Assembly: GCA_020854055.1 (NCBI GenBank)
Contig: JADZGD010000140.1
Coordinates: forward strand, 1 to 47,900
Reading direction: 5' to 3'
Source of the DNA: Bryobacterales bacterium
GTDB taxonomy: Bacteria > Acidobacteriota > Terriglobia > Bryobacterales > Bryobacteraceae
Length of the DNA: 47,900 nt
A program made the position numbers and the translations under genes. Of this stretch, positions 38,101 through 45,739 are shown one piece after another. Each line of letters starts with the position of its first letter. Position 1 is the first letter of the stretch. The notes under the pieces were generated by a model. It had not been told where the DNA came from. It worked only from the letters and a program-made list of their open reading frames with translations, and ran no database searches.

Positions 38101-38195
38101 GCAAGCTGTTGAAGAATTCGGCAGTCAGCCGGCTCGCCGATGGCGGCGAGCTTCAGGCTGATGGCTCCGATGTCCAACCCGATGTTGATGCCCAT
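35070..38195 (-). CDS. Tandem-ASKHA CoA-dehydratase-activase-related protein
   Basis: This 1041-residue protein has two BadF/BadG/BcrA/BcrD-type ATPase domains, about 1-330 (MGINIGLDIGAISLKLAAIG) and 345-620 (LGIDIGSVSTNLVV). Each contains CAAGTGSFL and a later Cys (RCSVF, RCTVF). These match the two Cys per subunit that hold the bridging [4Fe-4S] cluster in dimeric HgdC. A Cys module (CKACTNNC, about 635) and a DUF2229-like domain (700-1010) follow, with CYP, FCPW and FKCG. It likely uses ATP to send low-potential electrons to the adjacent HgdB-like protein. ATG 38195 has GGGAGG 6 bases ahead. Confidence 0.88.
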   Translation of the reverse strand: MGINIGLDIGAISLKLAAIGEPADCRILQQLAAAKPAFRFLEMRTGAGQLMPMALSEYRRIQGSPIQSAYDLLQEFNDGVPETLLEGLRVTGSGSRTIAKILGIYFENEFKAVARAMSVFYPEVRTVFEMGGESARYIRLERQPDTGEAAIIDYDRSGECAAGTGSFLDQQALRMGYSVEEVGGAVKCAGCAASVAGRCSVFAKTDMIHAQQKGYSPAEILRGLCDAVARNFKSSIVKSRPVVAPVALLGGVALNEGVTNAFREIFHLEDGQLFVPGLYAWCGAVGTALLEAGEPRKWSFREIHRLHQHTSDAREIDSTPLSLDRCNLLRDRVSSYSPPPAGEPIPAYLGIDIGSVSTNLVVMDAGANVVHDTYLRTAGRPIEAVQQGLTEIEALWGNRLVINGVGTTGSGRELIAEFVGADVVNDEITAHKTGAIHISNTLGGEPVDTIFEIGGQDSKFISIENGVVVDFAMNEACAAGTGSFLEEQADKLGIQIKGEFARLALAAQAPTRLGERCTVFMERDITGWLHKGESIPNIVAGLAYSIALNYLNRVVRGRRLGDVIYFQGGTAYNDSVTAAFSQVLGKKITVPPYNGVMGAIGMALIAREWHRATGSDSRFRGYDLKSLAMTTRDFVCKACTNNCDIKEFTIEGSKSFWGDKCSDRYRRPSKSSRKPVIADLIAYRDKVIEELTGQSMGTPKLNRKPGRIVVGIPRAMSTYDRYPFWHRYLTAAGCDVVLSRQTDARISADGLDYSLAQPCYPVQVAHGHVKSLIELGVDYILVPNILDAESNSGEKTTAHFCPWNQTLPFVLRSVPQFEEFASRFLTPSLHFQLGRPYIKDALGEIGRKLGVKRSVSDAAVDAAYTVQREFQQRLLDAGREALATLEATGEPGVILVGRSYNIYDRGTNCDIPRKLRNFYGVNVIPLDFLVTGTEPVADLHPNMFWASGRKILEAARFVGQRANMHLIYISNFKCGPDSYIKYFARQAAGAPLLVLTFDGHGNDAGFMTRCEAYLDSKGILRCYSSSHSPQSRPKAAAAGIR

Positions 38196-38260
38196 AGCGT
38201 CCTCCCAATGATAGACGGAGAACGCCGCGATACAAAAGTATTTACGAACTGAAACGCTTA

Positions 38261-38283
38261 AATTAACCGGCGAGACGCGCCGG
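38261..38283 (-). terminator. Possible weak terminator after purA
   Basis: On the minus strand, CCGGCG-CGTCT-CGCCGG is followed by TTAATTT. The 6-bp stem lies 33 bases after the purA stop, between purA and the activase gene. Confidence 0.45.
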
Positions 38284-38315
38284 CGCACACTGAACGGCGC
38301 CGCCGCCGGGGGCGA

Positions 38316-39620
38316 TCAGCGCAGCAGCGATTCCAACCTGGAACCGGAGATGATGATGGTCTGGTTGCGTTCCGGACCTACCGAGACTCCACCGATCTCG
38401 ACACCGGTCCGGCCCGCCAGAAACTGGAGATAGTTCCTGGCGTTTTCCGGAAGGCCGCCGAACTCGGCGATCTCGCAAGTCGCACTCTGCCAGCCGGGTA
38501 GATACTCAAACACCGGCTCGAGCACCTCCCACTCCCGTGCGGTGGCGGGTATTTCCGTCACCTCCCGGCCGCTTGCGGTGTAGCCGACACAGACCGGGAT
38601 GCGTTCCAGCGTATCGAGCACGTCCAGCTTGGTAATCAGCAGGCTGTCGAATCCGTTAACCATCGCCGTGTAGCGCAACAGCGGGACATCGAACCACCCG
38701 CAGCGGCGCGGGCGGCCGGTGACGGCGCCGAACTCATTGCCCCGCTGGCGGATCATCTCGCCCATCCGGTCCCGGGCTTCGCTCGGGAACGGACCGCCGC
38801 CCACGCGGGTGATGTACGCCTTGGAAACGCCAATCACACCGTCGATCTTGGTCGGCGGCACGCCGGTTCCGGTGCTCGCCCCACCGGCGGCTGCGCTCGA
38901 AGAGGTGACGAACGGGTAGGTGCCATGGTCGATGTCGAGCATGGTTCCTTGGGCGCCCTCAAACAGGATCCGCTGGCCGGCCTTTATGGCCTGATCGAGC
39001 AATGCCGCGGTGTCGCAGACCATCGGGCGGATTCGATCCGCAAATTGGAGATACTTCCGCCGCACCGCTTCCAGGTCGAAATCATCTTCAATTCCGAACG
39101 CCACGGCAATCGTCTGCTTGTCGCCGGCCTGGGTGCGATAGAGGGCGTCGAAGTTGTCCGCATCGAGCAGGTCGGCGATGCGGACGCCGCGGCGGCCGAT
39201 CTTGTCCTCATAGGCCGGGCCGATGCCGCGCGACGTGGTCCCGATGGCGACGCGGTCCGAGCGGCCTTCGGAGATCTTCTCCACGATCCGGTGGAAGGGG
39301 AAGATCACGTGGGCGCGGTTGGAGATGCGCAACTGCTGGTGAACATTCAAGCCGGCCGCTTCCAGAGCTTCGATCTCGCTGAGCAGCGCCCCGGGATCCA
39401 CCACCACGCCGTTTCCGATCACCGCGAGCACGCCCGGCCGCAAAATTCCACTCGGAATCAGCTTGAGGACGAACTTACGGTCGCCGACGATGACGGTGTG
39501 TCCGGCATTATGGCCGCCCTGATATCGCGCCACAATCTGGAAGCGTTCCGAGAACAGGTCCACCACCTTACCCTTGCCCTCGTCACCCCACTGCGCGCCC
39601 AGCACAATCACATTACTCAT
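38316..39620 (-). CDS. purA: Adenylosuccinate synthetase
   Basis: The 434-residue enzyme catalyses GTP-dependent IMP to adenylosuccinate, the first committed AMP step. VIVLGAQWGDEGKGK lies at residues 4-18 (phosphate loop), GHNAGHTVIVG follows, and TTSRGIGPAYEDK and the C-terminal Asp-binding loop are present. I chose ATG 39620 because the family starts directly at this strand. The 32 codons open upstream are unrelated. It is divergent from the isomerase gene. Confidence 0.96.
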   Translation of the reverse strand: MSNVIVLGAQWGDEGKGKVVDLFSERFQIVARYQGGHNAGHTVIVGDRKFVLKLIPSGILRPGVLAVIGNGVVVDPGALLSEIEALEAAGLNVHQQLRISNRAHVIFPFHRIVEKISEGRSDRVAIGTTSRGIGPAYEDKIGRRGVRIADLLDADNFDALYRTQAGDKQTIAVAFGIEDDFDLEAVRRKYLQFADRIRPMVCDTAALLDQAIKAGQRILFEGAQGTMLDIDHGTYPFVTSSSAAAGGASTGTGVPPTKIDGVIGVSKAYITRVGGGPFPSEARDRMGEMIRQRGNEFGAVTGRPRRCGWFDVPLLRYTAMVNGFDSLLITKLDVLDTLERIPVCVGYTASGREVTEIPATAREWEVLEPVFEYLPGWQSATCEIAEFGGLPENARNYLQFLAGRTGVEIGGVSVGPERNQTIIISGSRLESLLR

Positions 39621-39725
39621 GATCCATCCAAACCCATTTATTCTAGCGCATTGATTGCTGAAACAATCGCCGTTCGTCCTGTTTAAGGCGGCCGCGCCCT
39701 GAGGCCCGGCAATCACCGCACGACA

Positions 39726-39741
39726 AGGCCGGAACCGGCCT
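39726..39741. repeat. 16-bp palindrome between purA and the isomerase gene
   Basis: AGGCCGG-AA-CCGGCCT has perfect 7-bp arms in the 154-base divergent spacer, 34 bases before the isomerase ATG. It could be an operator or a chance GC palindrome. Confidence 0.45.
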
Positions 39742-39774
39742 CCACGGCCGCCGGTCGGCTACAATGGGTGGCTT

Positions 39775-40638
39775 ATGGAGCCCAAGCTTCCTCTAGCCTC
39801 AATCACCGACGAATTCTCACCGGATTATCCGGCGGCGCTCTCCGCCATGGAAAGCATCGGCATGCGGGGCGCCGAGCTGCGCCTGTTGTTCGGCAAGAAT
39901 ATCATCGATCTTACGGATGATGAGATCGGCCAAGCCCGCCGCATGGCCGAGGAGAGAAGTATGGCCATTGTCTCACTGGCCTCGCCGCTGCTCAAGTGCG
40001 TGCTGCCCGGCGCTCCGGAGATCGATATCCGCTTCCAGCAGGACATGTTCAACGCCAAGTTCAACTATGAAGACCAGCCGCGGTTAGCCGAAAGAGCATT
40101 CGAACTGGCCAAGCGCTCGGGAGCGAAGATCATTCGCGTCTTCTCTTTCTGGCGTACCGTCGAGCCGGACAAGTGCCTGGAGGCGGTGATCAACACGCTC
40201 GGCGAACTGGCGGAAAAGGCGAAAAAGCACGACTTGACGATCGGCCTCGAAAACGAGCATGCCTGCAACATCGCCACCGGAGTGGAGTCGGCGGCGATGC
40301 TGAAGCGGCTCAATCACCCGAATCTGAAACTCGTATGGGATCCGGCCAACGCCCTGGTGGCAGGCGAGGCGGTTCCCTTCCCCGACGGCTACCGCGGCAT
40401 TGCGGCGGAGCGCATAGCACACGTACACGTCAAGGATTGCTACATGGACGGCCACAAGCCGCTGTGGGGGCCGGTCGGCACGCGCGGCGTTCAGTGGAAG
40501 GGGCAAATTGCCGCCCTGCTGGCCGATGGCTACAAAGGCTACCTCAGCCTGGAAACCCACTGGGCCGGACCGAACGGCGACAAGATGCTGGCAAGCACCA
40601 TCTGCGGGTGGAACATGGTGGGACTGGCCTCGGCCTAG
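39775..40638 (+). CDS. Sugar phosphate isomerase/epimerase-like TIM-barrel protein
   Basis: The 287-residue protein is of the AP endonuclease 2/xylose isomerase-like family. Metal-ligand positions are visible: Glu in TIGLENEHA, Asp in LVWDPANA, His in IAHVHVKDCY and Glu in YLSLETHW. No signal peptide is present, so it is cytoplasmic. Such proteins isomerise or epimerise sugars and inositols and often work with Gfo/Idh/MocA enzymes; one lies 18 kb away. TACAAT at 39760-39765 is only 9 bases before the ATG, so the message may be leaderless. The substrate is not deducible. Confidence 0.85.
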   Translation: MEPKLPLASITDEFSPDYPAALSAMESIGMRGAELRLLFGKNIIDLTDDEIGQARRMAEERSMAIVSLASPLLKCVLPGAPEIDIRFQQDMFNAKFNYEDQPRLAERAFELAKRSGAKIIRVFSFWRTVEPDKCLEAVINTLGELAEKAKKHDLTIGLENEHACNIATGVESAAMLKRLNHPNLKLVWDPANALVAGEAVPFPDGYRGIAAERIAHVHVKDCYMDGHKPLWGPVGTRGVQWKGQIAALLADGYKGYLSLETHWAGPNGDKMLASTICGWNMVGLASA

Positions 40639-40779
40639 CTGGCCTGTCCTAGTTGCGATCGACGTTGCGCTCGATCAATCGGCGGATGGGCGGCGTCACT
40701 CATCCAGTTGAAATTTACGGTACGAGGTGCCCGATCCACGAGGCTCATTCCACGCACCTGCTAGACTGAAATTTTCGCC

Positions 40780-42102
40780 ATGTTCAGAGTGCGCCGGTTT
40801 TTCGGCCTTTTCGTTCTGCTCGCGCTGGCTCTCAGCGGAGCGCAAAACCTTCGCCACCTCACCATCCTGCACACCAACGATCTCCATGCCCGCCTCATGC
40901 CCAACGATGCCGGCATGGGCGGCTTCGCCTATCTGATGGCCGCAATCAACCAGCAGAGAGCCGGATGCAACTCCTGCCTGCTGCTGAATGGCGGCGACCT
41001 GGTGCAGGGGACTCCGGTTTCCACCATCTTCAAGGGTGTCCCCATCTATTCGCTCGCTAACCGCTTCGGCTATGCGGCCTCGGTGCTGGGCAATCACGAT
41101 CTCGATTACGGCTGGCAAATGGTGGAACAGTTCCGCAAGGAAGCCAAGTTCCCGATTCTGTCGGCTAATGTGGTGAACGATCGCGGCCAGTTGCTGGCCG
41201 GCCGTGCCTATGTGATCAAGAAGGTGAATGGCATCCGGGTTGCGATTGTGGGGATCACCATGGCGTCACTGGCGTCGTACTCCATGCCTCAGTTGTTGGG
41301 ACCCTGGCACGCGCTACCAGTGGCGCCGGCAATTGAAGATTATGCCCGCCGGCTGCGGGGGCGGTACGATCTGCTGGTGGTCCTCGCTCATCTCGACCGC
41401 CCGGAGGAAAAGATGGTGCTCGACGAGGCTCCCGACGCCCAGGTGACCATTGCCGGCCACGTGCATTCGGGATTGGAGCAGGCCGAGGATACCGGCGGAC
41501 GGATACTGGTGTATGTGAAGGGCTACGGGACCGAACTCGGCCGGCTCGACCTGGAAGTAGACGTTGCCCGTCACAAGGTAGCTTCCTGGAAGTGGACGCG
41601 CATTCCCATCGACTCGCGCCGGATCACTCCCGATGCGGGAATGCAGGCGGCCGTGAAACACTGGGAAGAACAGGTTTCCAAAGTGGTGGACGTGACCATC
41701 GGCGAGTCCAGGCGCGATCTGGCGCGGGACGAGTTGCGCCACCTTCTGGAACACGCCGTGGCCGAAGAGGCCAAGGCGGACTTCGCCTATCTGAACCCCG
41801 GCGGCATCCGCGACCGCATGTCGAGAGGCCCTATTCAAATACGCACCATCTGGCGCATCATGCCCTTCGACAACAAAGTGACCACGGCGCGCGTGAAGGG
41901 CTCCGAAGTGCCCGAAGCCCTGACGCGGGGCAAAGCGGTCGACCCCCACCGTGAGTACACCCTGGCGGTTCCCGATTTCGTCGCCGGTAACCCGGTGGAA
42001 AGCCGGCGCGCGGGTATCGAGAATATCCATTTCACCCCGCAACCGCTGTTGGTGCGCGACGCCATTGTGGACTGGATCAAGTCTCACCGGGTGGTGCAAT
42101 AG
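40780..42102 (+). CDS. Secreted 5'-nucleotidase/UshA-like metallophosphoesterase
   Basis: The 440-residue protein starts MFRVRRFFGLFVLLALALSG, a signal peptide. The metallophosphoesterase domain carries LTILHTNDLHA, LNGGDLVQGT, VLGNHDLDYG and TIAGHVHSG, all metal-ligand motifs of the UshA/YfkN family. The C-terminal nucleotide-binding domain includes AYLNPGGIRDRM and WRIMPFDNKVTT. It probably dephosphorylates extracytoplasmic nucleotides or splits nucleotide diphosphate compounds. It ends 6 bases before nadD, so a role in scavenging NAD-type compounds is possible but unproven. Confidence 0.92.
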   Translation: MFRVRRFFGLFVLLALALSGAQNLRHLTILHTNDLHARLMPNDAGMGGFAYLMAAINQQRAGCNSCLLLNGGDLVQGTPVSTIFKGVPIYSLANRFGYAASVLGNHDLDYGWQMVEQFRKEAKFPILSANVVNDRGQLLAGRAYVIKKVNGIRVAIVGITMASLASYSMPQLLGPWHALPVAPAIEDYARRLRGRYDLLVVLAHLDRPEEKMVLDEAPDAQVTIAGHVHSGLEQAEDTGGRILVYVKGYGTELGRLDLEVDVARHKVASWKWTRIPIDSRRITPDAGMQAAVKHWEEQVSKVVDVTIGESRRDLARDELRHLLEHAVAEEAKADFAYLNPGGIRDRMSRGPIQIRTIWRIMPFDNKVTTARVKGSEVPEALTRGKAVDPHREYTLAVPDFVAGNPVESRRAGIENIHFTPQPLLVRDAIVDWIKSHRVVQ

Positions 42103-42108
42103 ACTGCC

Positions 42109-42693
42109 TTGAAACTGGCCATTTTCGGGGGCACATTCGACCCCATCCACAACGCCCATCTGATGGTGGCTCGCGAGGCGATCGGTAAGTTCTCGCTCGA
42201 TCGGGTATTAATGGTTCCTGCCGCCAACCCGCCCCACAAACAGGAACAGACCCCGGCGGATTACGAAGATCGCTACCGCATGGTGGCGCTCGCTTGCGGC
42301 GACGATCCCCGCCTGCAGTCTTCGCGCCTGGAAGAGGGCGGGAGCAAGAGCTACTCCTACTACACCATCGGCCGGGTGAAAGAGACGCTCGGCCCCAACG
42401 ACACGCTGTACTTCCTGATCGGAGCCGACGCTTTTGCCGAAATCGGCTCATGGTTCCACGCTCGCAAGGTGATCGAAATGGTCCGCTTCATCGTGGTCGC
42501 CCGTCCCGGACACGTCTGGAACAACCCCCCGGGCGCGTGCGTGGAACGGTTGGATACGCTGGCGCTGCCAGTGTCGTCTTCCGAGATCCGCCGCCAACTT
42601 GCCGCCGGCCGGGAGCCGCCCGAATTGCCGCCCGCCGTAATGCGCTTCATCCGTGAACGCGGCCTGTATGGCTTCCCAACGGCGAACCGCTGA
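42109..42693 (+). CDS. nadD: Nicotinate-nucleotide adenylyltransferase
   Basis: The 194-residue enzyme makes deamido-NAD from nicotinate mononucleotide and ATP. AIFGGTFDPIHNAHL at residues 4-18 is the nucleotidyltransferase motif. PAANPPHKQ, FLIGADAFAEIGSW and SSSEIRRQLAAG are all expected. It starts with TTG 42109, directly at the family's first strand, 6 bases after the nucleotidase stop. The next gene is convergent, 28 bases away. Confidence 0.95.
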   Translation: MKLAIFGGTFDPIHNAHLMVAREAIGKFSLDRVLMVPAANPPHKQEQTPADYEDRYRMVALACGDDPRLQSSRLEEGGSKSYSYYTIGRVKETLGPNDTLYFLIGADAFAEIGSWFHARKVIEMVRFIVVARPGHVWNNPPGACVERLDTLALPVSSSEIRRQLAAGREPPELPPAVMRFIRERGLYGFPTANR

Positions 42694-42721
42694 TCGGACG
42701 AGCGTGTGATTGGGGGCGGTT

Positions 42722-44050
42722 CTACTGAGCGCCGTCGGCAATGGCCTGGGCGCCGCCCGCCGTCACTTCGTCCGGCGGCTCTCCGGGCTGCATCTGCTGG
42801 GCGATAATAAGCCGCCGCGCATGCGGCCGCAGCGCCGGCCACTTCAGCCGGAACAACAATGCGCCGGCAATGGCAATCCCTCCGCCGATGGCCACGGTTC
42901 TGGGCGCGCCAATCCGGCCCGCGGCAAAGCCGGCGATTAACGCGCCGATCGGCGCCATGCCCATGAACATCATCGAGTACAGCGCCATTACCCGGCCGCG
43001 CAGGGCATCGGGCGACATGGTCTGCACCAGCGTGTTCGACGATGCCATCTGGACCATCATGCTAAAGCCGACCGGTACGAGCAGCGCCACCGACAGCAAA
43101 AAATTGCGCGACAGCGTGAACAGGATCAGCGAAGCGCCGAAGCTGCCGCAAGCCACCGACACCCAATTTCCCAGCCCCCGCACTTCCTTCTTAGCGGCCA
43201 GCATCAATGCACCCATTAACGCCCCCACGCCCGTGGCGCCCATCAGGATTCCCAATCCGCGCGCTCCGCTGTGCAGAATGCGATCGGCGAAAACGGGCAT
43301 CAGCACGGTGTAAGGCATCCCGATCATGCTCACCACCCCCAGCAGTGCCAGCAGCGTGTGGATGGGAGGCGTCCTCAGCACGAAACGGAATCCTTCGATG
43401 ATATCGGCCACGGCGGAACGGCCAACCACCGGCTGGCGGGGCTCCACCCGCATCATCAGCAATGCGATGATCACCGCGATATAGCTGACACCATCGCCGA
43501 AAAAGCACCAGCCCTCGCCCACCATCGAGATGAGGATGCCAGCTACCGAAGGGCCCAGAATGCGCGCGCTGTTGAACATGGAGGAGTTCAGCGCGATGGC
43601 GTTCATCAGATCTTCCTTCGGCACCATCTGGCTGATGAAGGCCTGGCGCGCCGGGATATCGAAGGCGTTCGTTATGCCCAGCAACACCGCGATAATCAGG
43701 ATATGCCAGACCTGAATCACACCGGTGAGATCGAGCGCGGCGGTGGCAAACGCCAGCAGCATGGATGACGTCTGCGTGGCGATCACCACGCGGTGACGGT
43801 TCATCCGGTCGGCTACCGCGCCACCCAGCGGAGCCATCAGAAAGACCGGGATTTGGGAGCAGAAACCCACTACGCCGAGCAGAGTGGAGGAGCCCGTCAA
43901 CCGGTACACCAGCCAGGCCTGGGCGATCGACTGCATCCAGGTTCCAATCAACGACACCAATTGCCCGCTGATGAAAAGCCGGTAATTTCGATGGCTGAGA
44001 GCTCGCAGAATGCCACCGAACTGAAGCTTGTGCCGACCCACTGGTACCAT
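42722..44050 (-). CDS. MFS exporter (TMS_3/enterobactin-exporter-like)
   Basis: The 442-residue protein is very hydrophobic with about 12 predicted membrane helices. The N-terminal ALSHRNYRLFISGQLVSLIG and WMQSIAQAWLVYRLTGS, and the loop ADRMNRHRVVI between helices 2 and 3, are typical of the EntS-like TMS_3 branch. Members export siderophores, drugs or other small molecules. No ligand can be inferred. ATG 44050 has only a weak upstream ribosome-binding site. Confidence 0.9.
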   Translation of the reverse strand: MVPVGRHKLQFGGILRALSHRNYRLFISGQLVSLIGTWMQSIAQAWLVYRLTGSSTLLGVVGFCSQIPVFLMAPLGGAVADRMNRHRVVIATQTSSMLLAFATAALDLTGVIQVWHILIIAVLLGITNAFDIPARQAFISQMVPKEDLMNAIALNSSMFNSARILGPSVAGILISMVGEGWCFFGDGVSYIAVIIALLMMRVEPRQPVVGRSAVADIIEGFRFVLRTPPIHTLLALLGVVSMIGMPYTVLMPVFADRILHSGARGLGILMGATGVGALMGALMLAAKKEVRGLGNWVSVACGSFGASLILFTLSRNFLLSVALLVPVGFSMMVQMASSNTLVQTMSPDALRGRVMALYSMMFMGMAPIGALIAGFAAGRIGAPRTVAIGGGIAIAGALLFRLKWPALRPHARRLIIAQQMQPGEPPDEVTAGGAQAIADGAQ

Positions 44051-44165
44051 TATGCGGCACCACGTGCATTCCTCTCGTCGAGGAGGGTTAAGGTAATAGG
44101 CGCTTCATGCGACCCTGGCCCTTGCGTCCGATTCGCGCGACACCGCCGGCTCTGGCGGAGCTTCG

Positions 44166-45125
44166 TCAGTTGTTCTTCAGTTCTTCCACGATCTCGGCCG
44201 CGGCGGTCCGGGCGTGCTCCACGTCGCCGCGTTCGAAGCTGATGGCCCCCACGCCAGGGTGTCCGCCGCCACCATAGCGTTCGCAAATGGAGGCCAGGTT
44301 ATGCCGCGGTTCCTGGGGCGCCCAGGGGTTAGACCCGACCGAAACCTTGGTCCGAAAACTCGAGATGCTCACTGATACCGTATAGATGCTGCCGGGAAAC
44401 AGATAGTACGGGATGAACTTGTTGTAGCCTTCCATGTCGTCGCCGCTGACATCGAAGTAAACCACCGCGCCGCGGCACTGGGCCTGTTTCGCGATGATGT
44501 CGATCGAACGGAGGTGCCTCTCATAGAGTGGCTTGTAGAGCGCCTCGATCTCCGGTTTGTGGACAATCTCATCGAGCGTGGCGTCGCGCATCCAGCGGAT
44601 GATCTTCTGCACGGTCTCCGAACCCTTCGACCCTTCAATCACCAGAGTCAGTTTCATCGCCGCCGCACCCAACTCCACCGCCGCCCGCGCGCTGGCATAC
44701 TGTGCTCCGTCAATGATGTCAGCCCAGGAAACCAACTCCTCCAGCCCCGTGGCATGATAGCCGAATTTCCCGGCGGCAATCGTGGCAATGAACTTTGTGC
44801 AGGAACGGAATCCCGGATCGTAGAACAGGTTATGGCCATTCTGGCGCTGACGGTAGTGCTCGGCATCTTCGGGCGTGAGAAAGGCACTCTGATGGTGATC
44901 GAACCACCAGGTCAGCTTGGGGTTGGCGGAATACTTGAAATCGACGATGGCGTTCACGTCGCCGTCAAACAGGGAGTCCTCAAACAACTGTGAGGCTTTG
45001 TGGGCCATCCCGGTATAGACGAAATCCGCATCCGGATAAAAATGATCCGCCAGAAAACGGCTGAAAAACGCGGCCGACGCGGACCCATCGAAGCAGTGAT
45101 CGTGGTAGAGAACTCTAACGCGCAT
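44166..45125 (-). CDS. DHH-family phosphoesterase-like protein
   Basis: The 319-residue protein has the DHH layout: HDHCFDGSASAAFF near the start, DFKYSANP, the FDHHQSAF motif that names the family, and WADIIDG. The C-terminal DHHA1-type nucleic-acid or nucleotide-binding part ends in GGGGHPGVGAISF. Family members are manganese phosphodiesterases such as NrnA (nanoRNA, pAp) or c-di-AMP hydrolases, but the spacing is not that of RecJ. The exact substrate is unknown. It stands alone, with a hairpin 38 bases upstream. Confidence 0.85.
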   Translation of the reverse strand: MRVRVLYHDHCFDGSASAAFFSRFLADHFYPDADFVYTGMAHKASQLFEDSLFDGDVNAIVDFKYSANPKLTWWFDHHQSAFLTPEDAEHYRQRQNGHNLFYDPGFRSCTKFIATIAAGKFGYHATGLEELVSWADIIDGAQYASARAAVELGAAAMKLTLVIEGSKGSETVQKIIRWMRDATLDEIVHKPEIEALYKPLYERHLRSIDIIAKQAQCRGAVVYFDVSGDDMEGYNKFIPYYLFPGSIYTVSVSISSFRTKVSVGSNPWAPQEPRHNLASICERYGGGGHPGVGAISFERGDVEHARTAAAEIVEELKNN

Positions 45126-45739
45126 GTTTTTGCGTACACGACTAAAACCATTCAGCTTGCATCATTTGCCTGAGCAAATGCAAGTGCAAGAATTTTTCCG
45201 GCTGATTTCTGGATTGGAAAATGCCGTACTCCCCTGGAGTGGGTGTCGATATCCGCTCTCGGCATCCCGCTCGCCCTCGCGAAGATGCCCGGCAGTCACC
45301 TTCATACCCGAAATCCGTACCGATTGAATTCGCATACGGTAGGTGAGAACGCAGTGGAACAACACGCGAGGGAAGGTCCGACCGCTCGGCGTGAGCCCCA
45401 GTTCGTTCATGCGGGTGAAGCCTGGCTGGCCCAGCCGCCGGGCACGTGCTGTTGCGGTAAGTGCGCACGTCCCTGTCGGCCTTCGTCGCCGCGACTTTCT
45501 GAATCCTGTCTGTTTCTGAGAACCCCTTCAACCTCCGGACTCGTGCGCCGGTAACCCTCTCTGCCGCGCCTGGGCGTGAATCTCGATGGCCGGTTGACGG
45601 CTGTTGTCGAGAGAGAATTTTATTTGTCGTTGGCAGGAATTCTAATCGTCGCCGGACGCGGACTGTTCAACCTGTGGCGCATGGGAGAGGCACGCCGATC
45701 CTGGAACCGTTTAGGCGCTCACCCCCGCGATAGATCGCG
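45126..45739. other. Gene-free 614-base stretch
   Basis: No frame here has a recognisable product, a family-like length and a good ribosome-binding site. The longest minus-strand frames (45142-45531 and 45162-45410) look like random, Arg/Ser/Pro-rich translation. The stretch has a hairpin next to the DHH gene and an AT-rich patch near 45615-45650. It may be a decayed gene or a long regulatory spacer. Confidence 0.5.
45156..45184 (-). promoter_or_regulatory. Inverted repeat upstream of the DHH gene
   Basis: CATTTGC-CTGA-GCAAATG (45163-45180) is a perfect 7-bp hairpin. It is flanked by an imperfect outer repeat CTTGCAT and GCAAG, 31-59 bases ahead of the DHH start. On the minus strand it is followed by TGGTTTTAG. 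It could be an operator or the end of an upstream transcript. Confidence 0.4.

Noticed and set aside
39621..39716. Extended N-terminus for PurA
   Set aside because: The family begins directly at MSNVIVLGAQWGDEGKGK; the upstream codons fall in the divergent promoter spacer.
45142..45531. 129-codon minus-strand frame in the 45-kb spacer
   Set aside because: No family features, an odd Arg/Ser/Pro/His composition and no good ribosome-binding site. A decayed gene is possible but cannot be supported.
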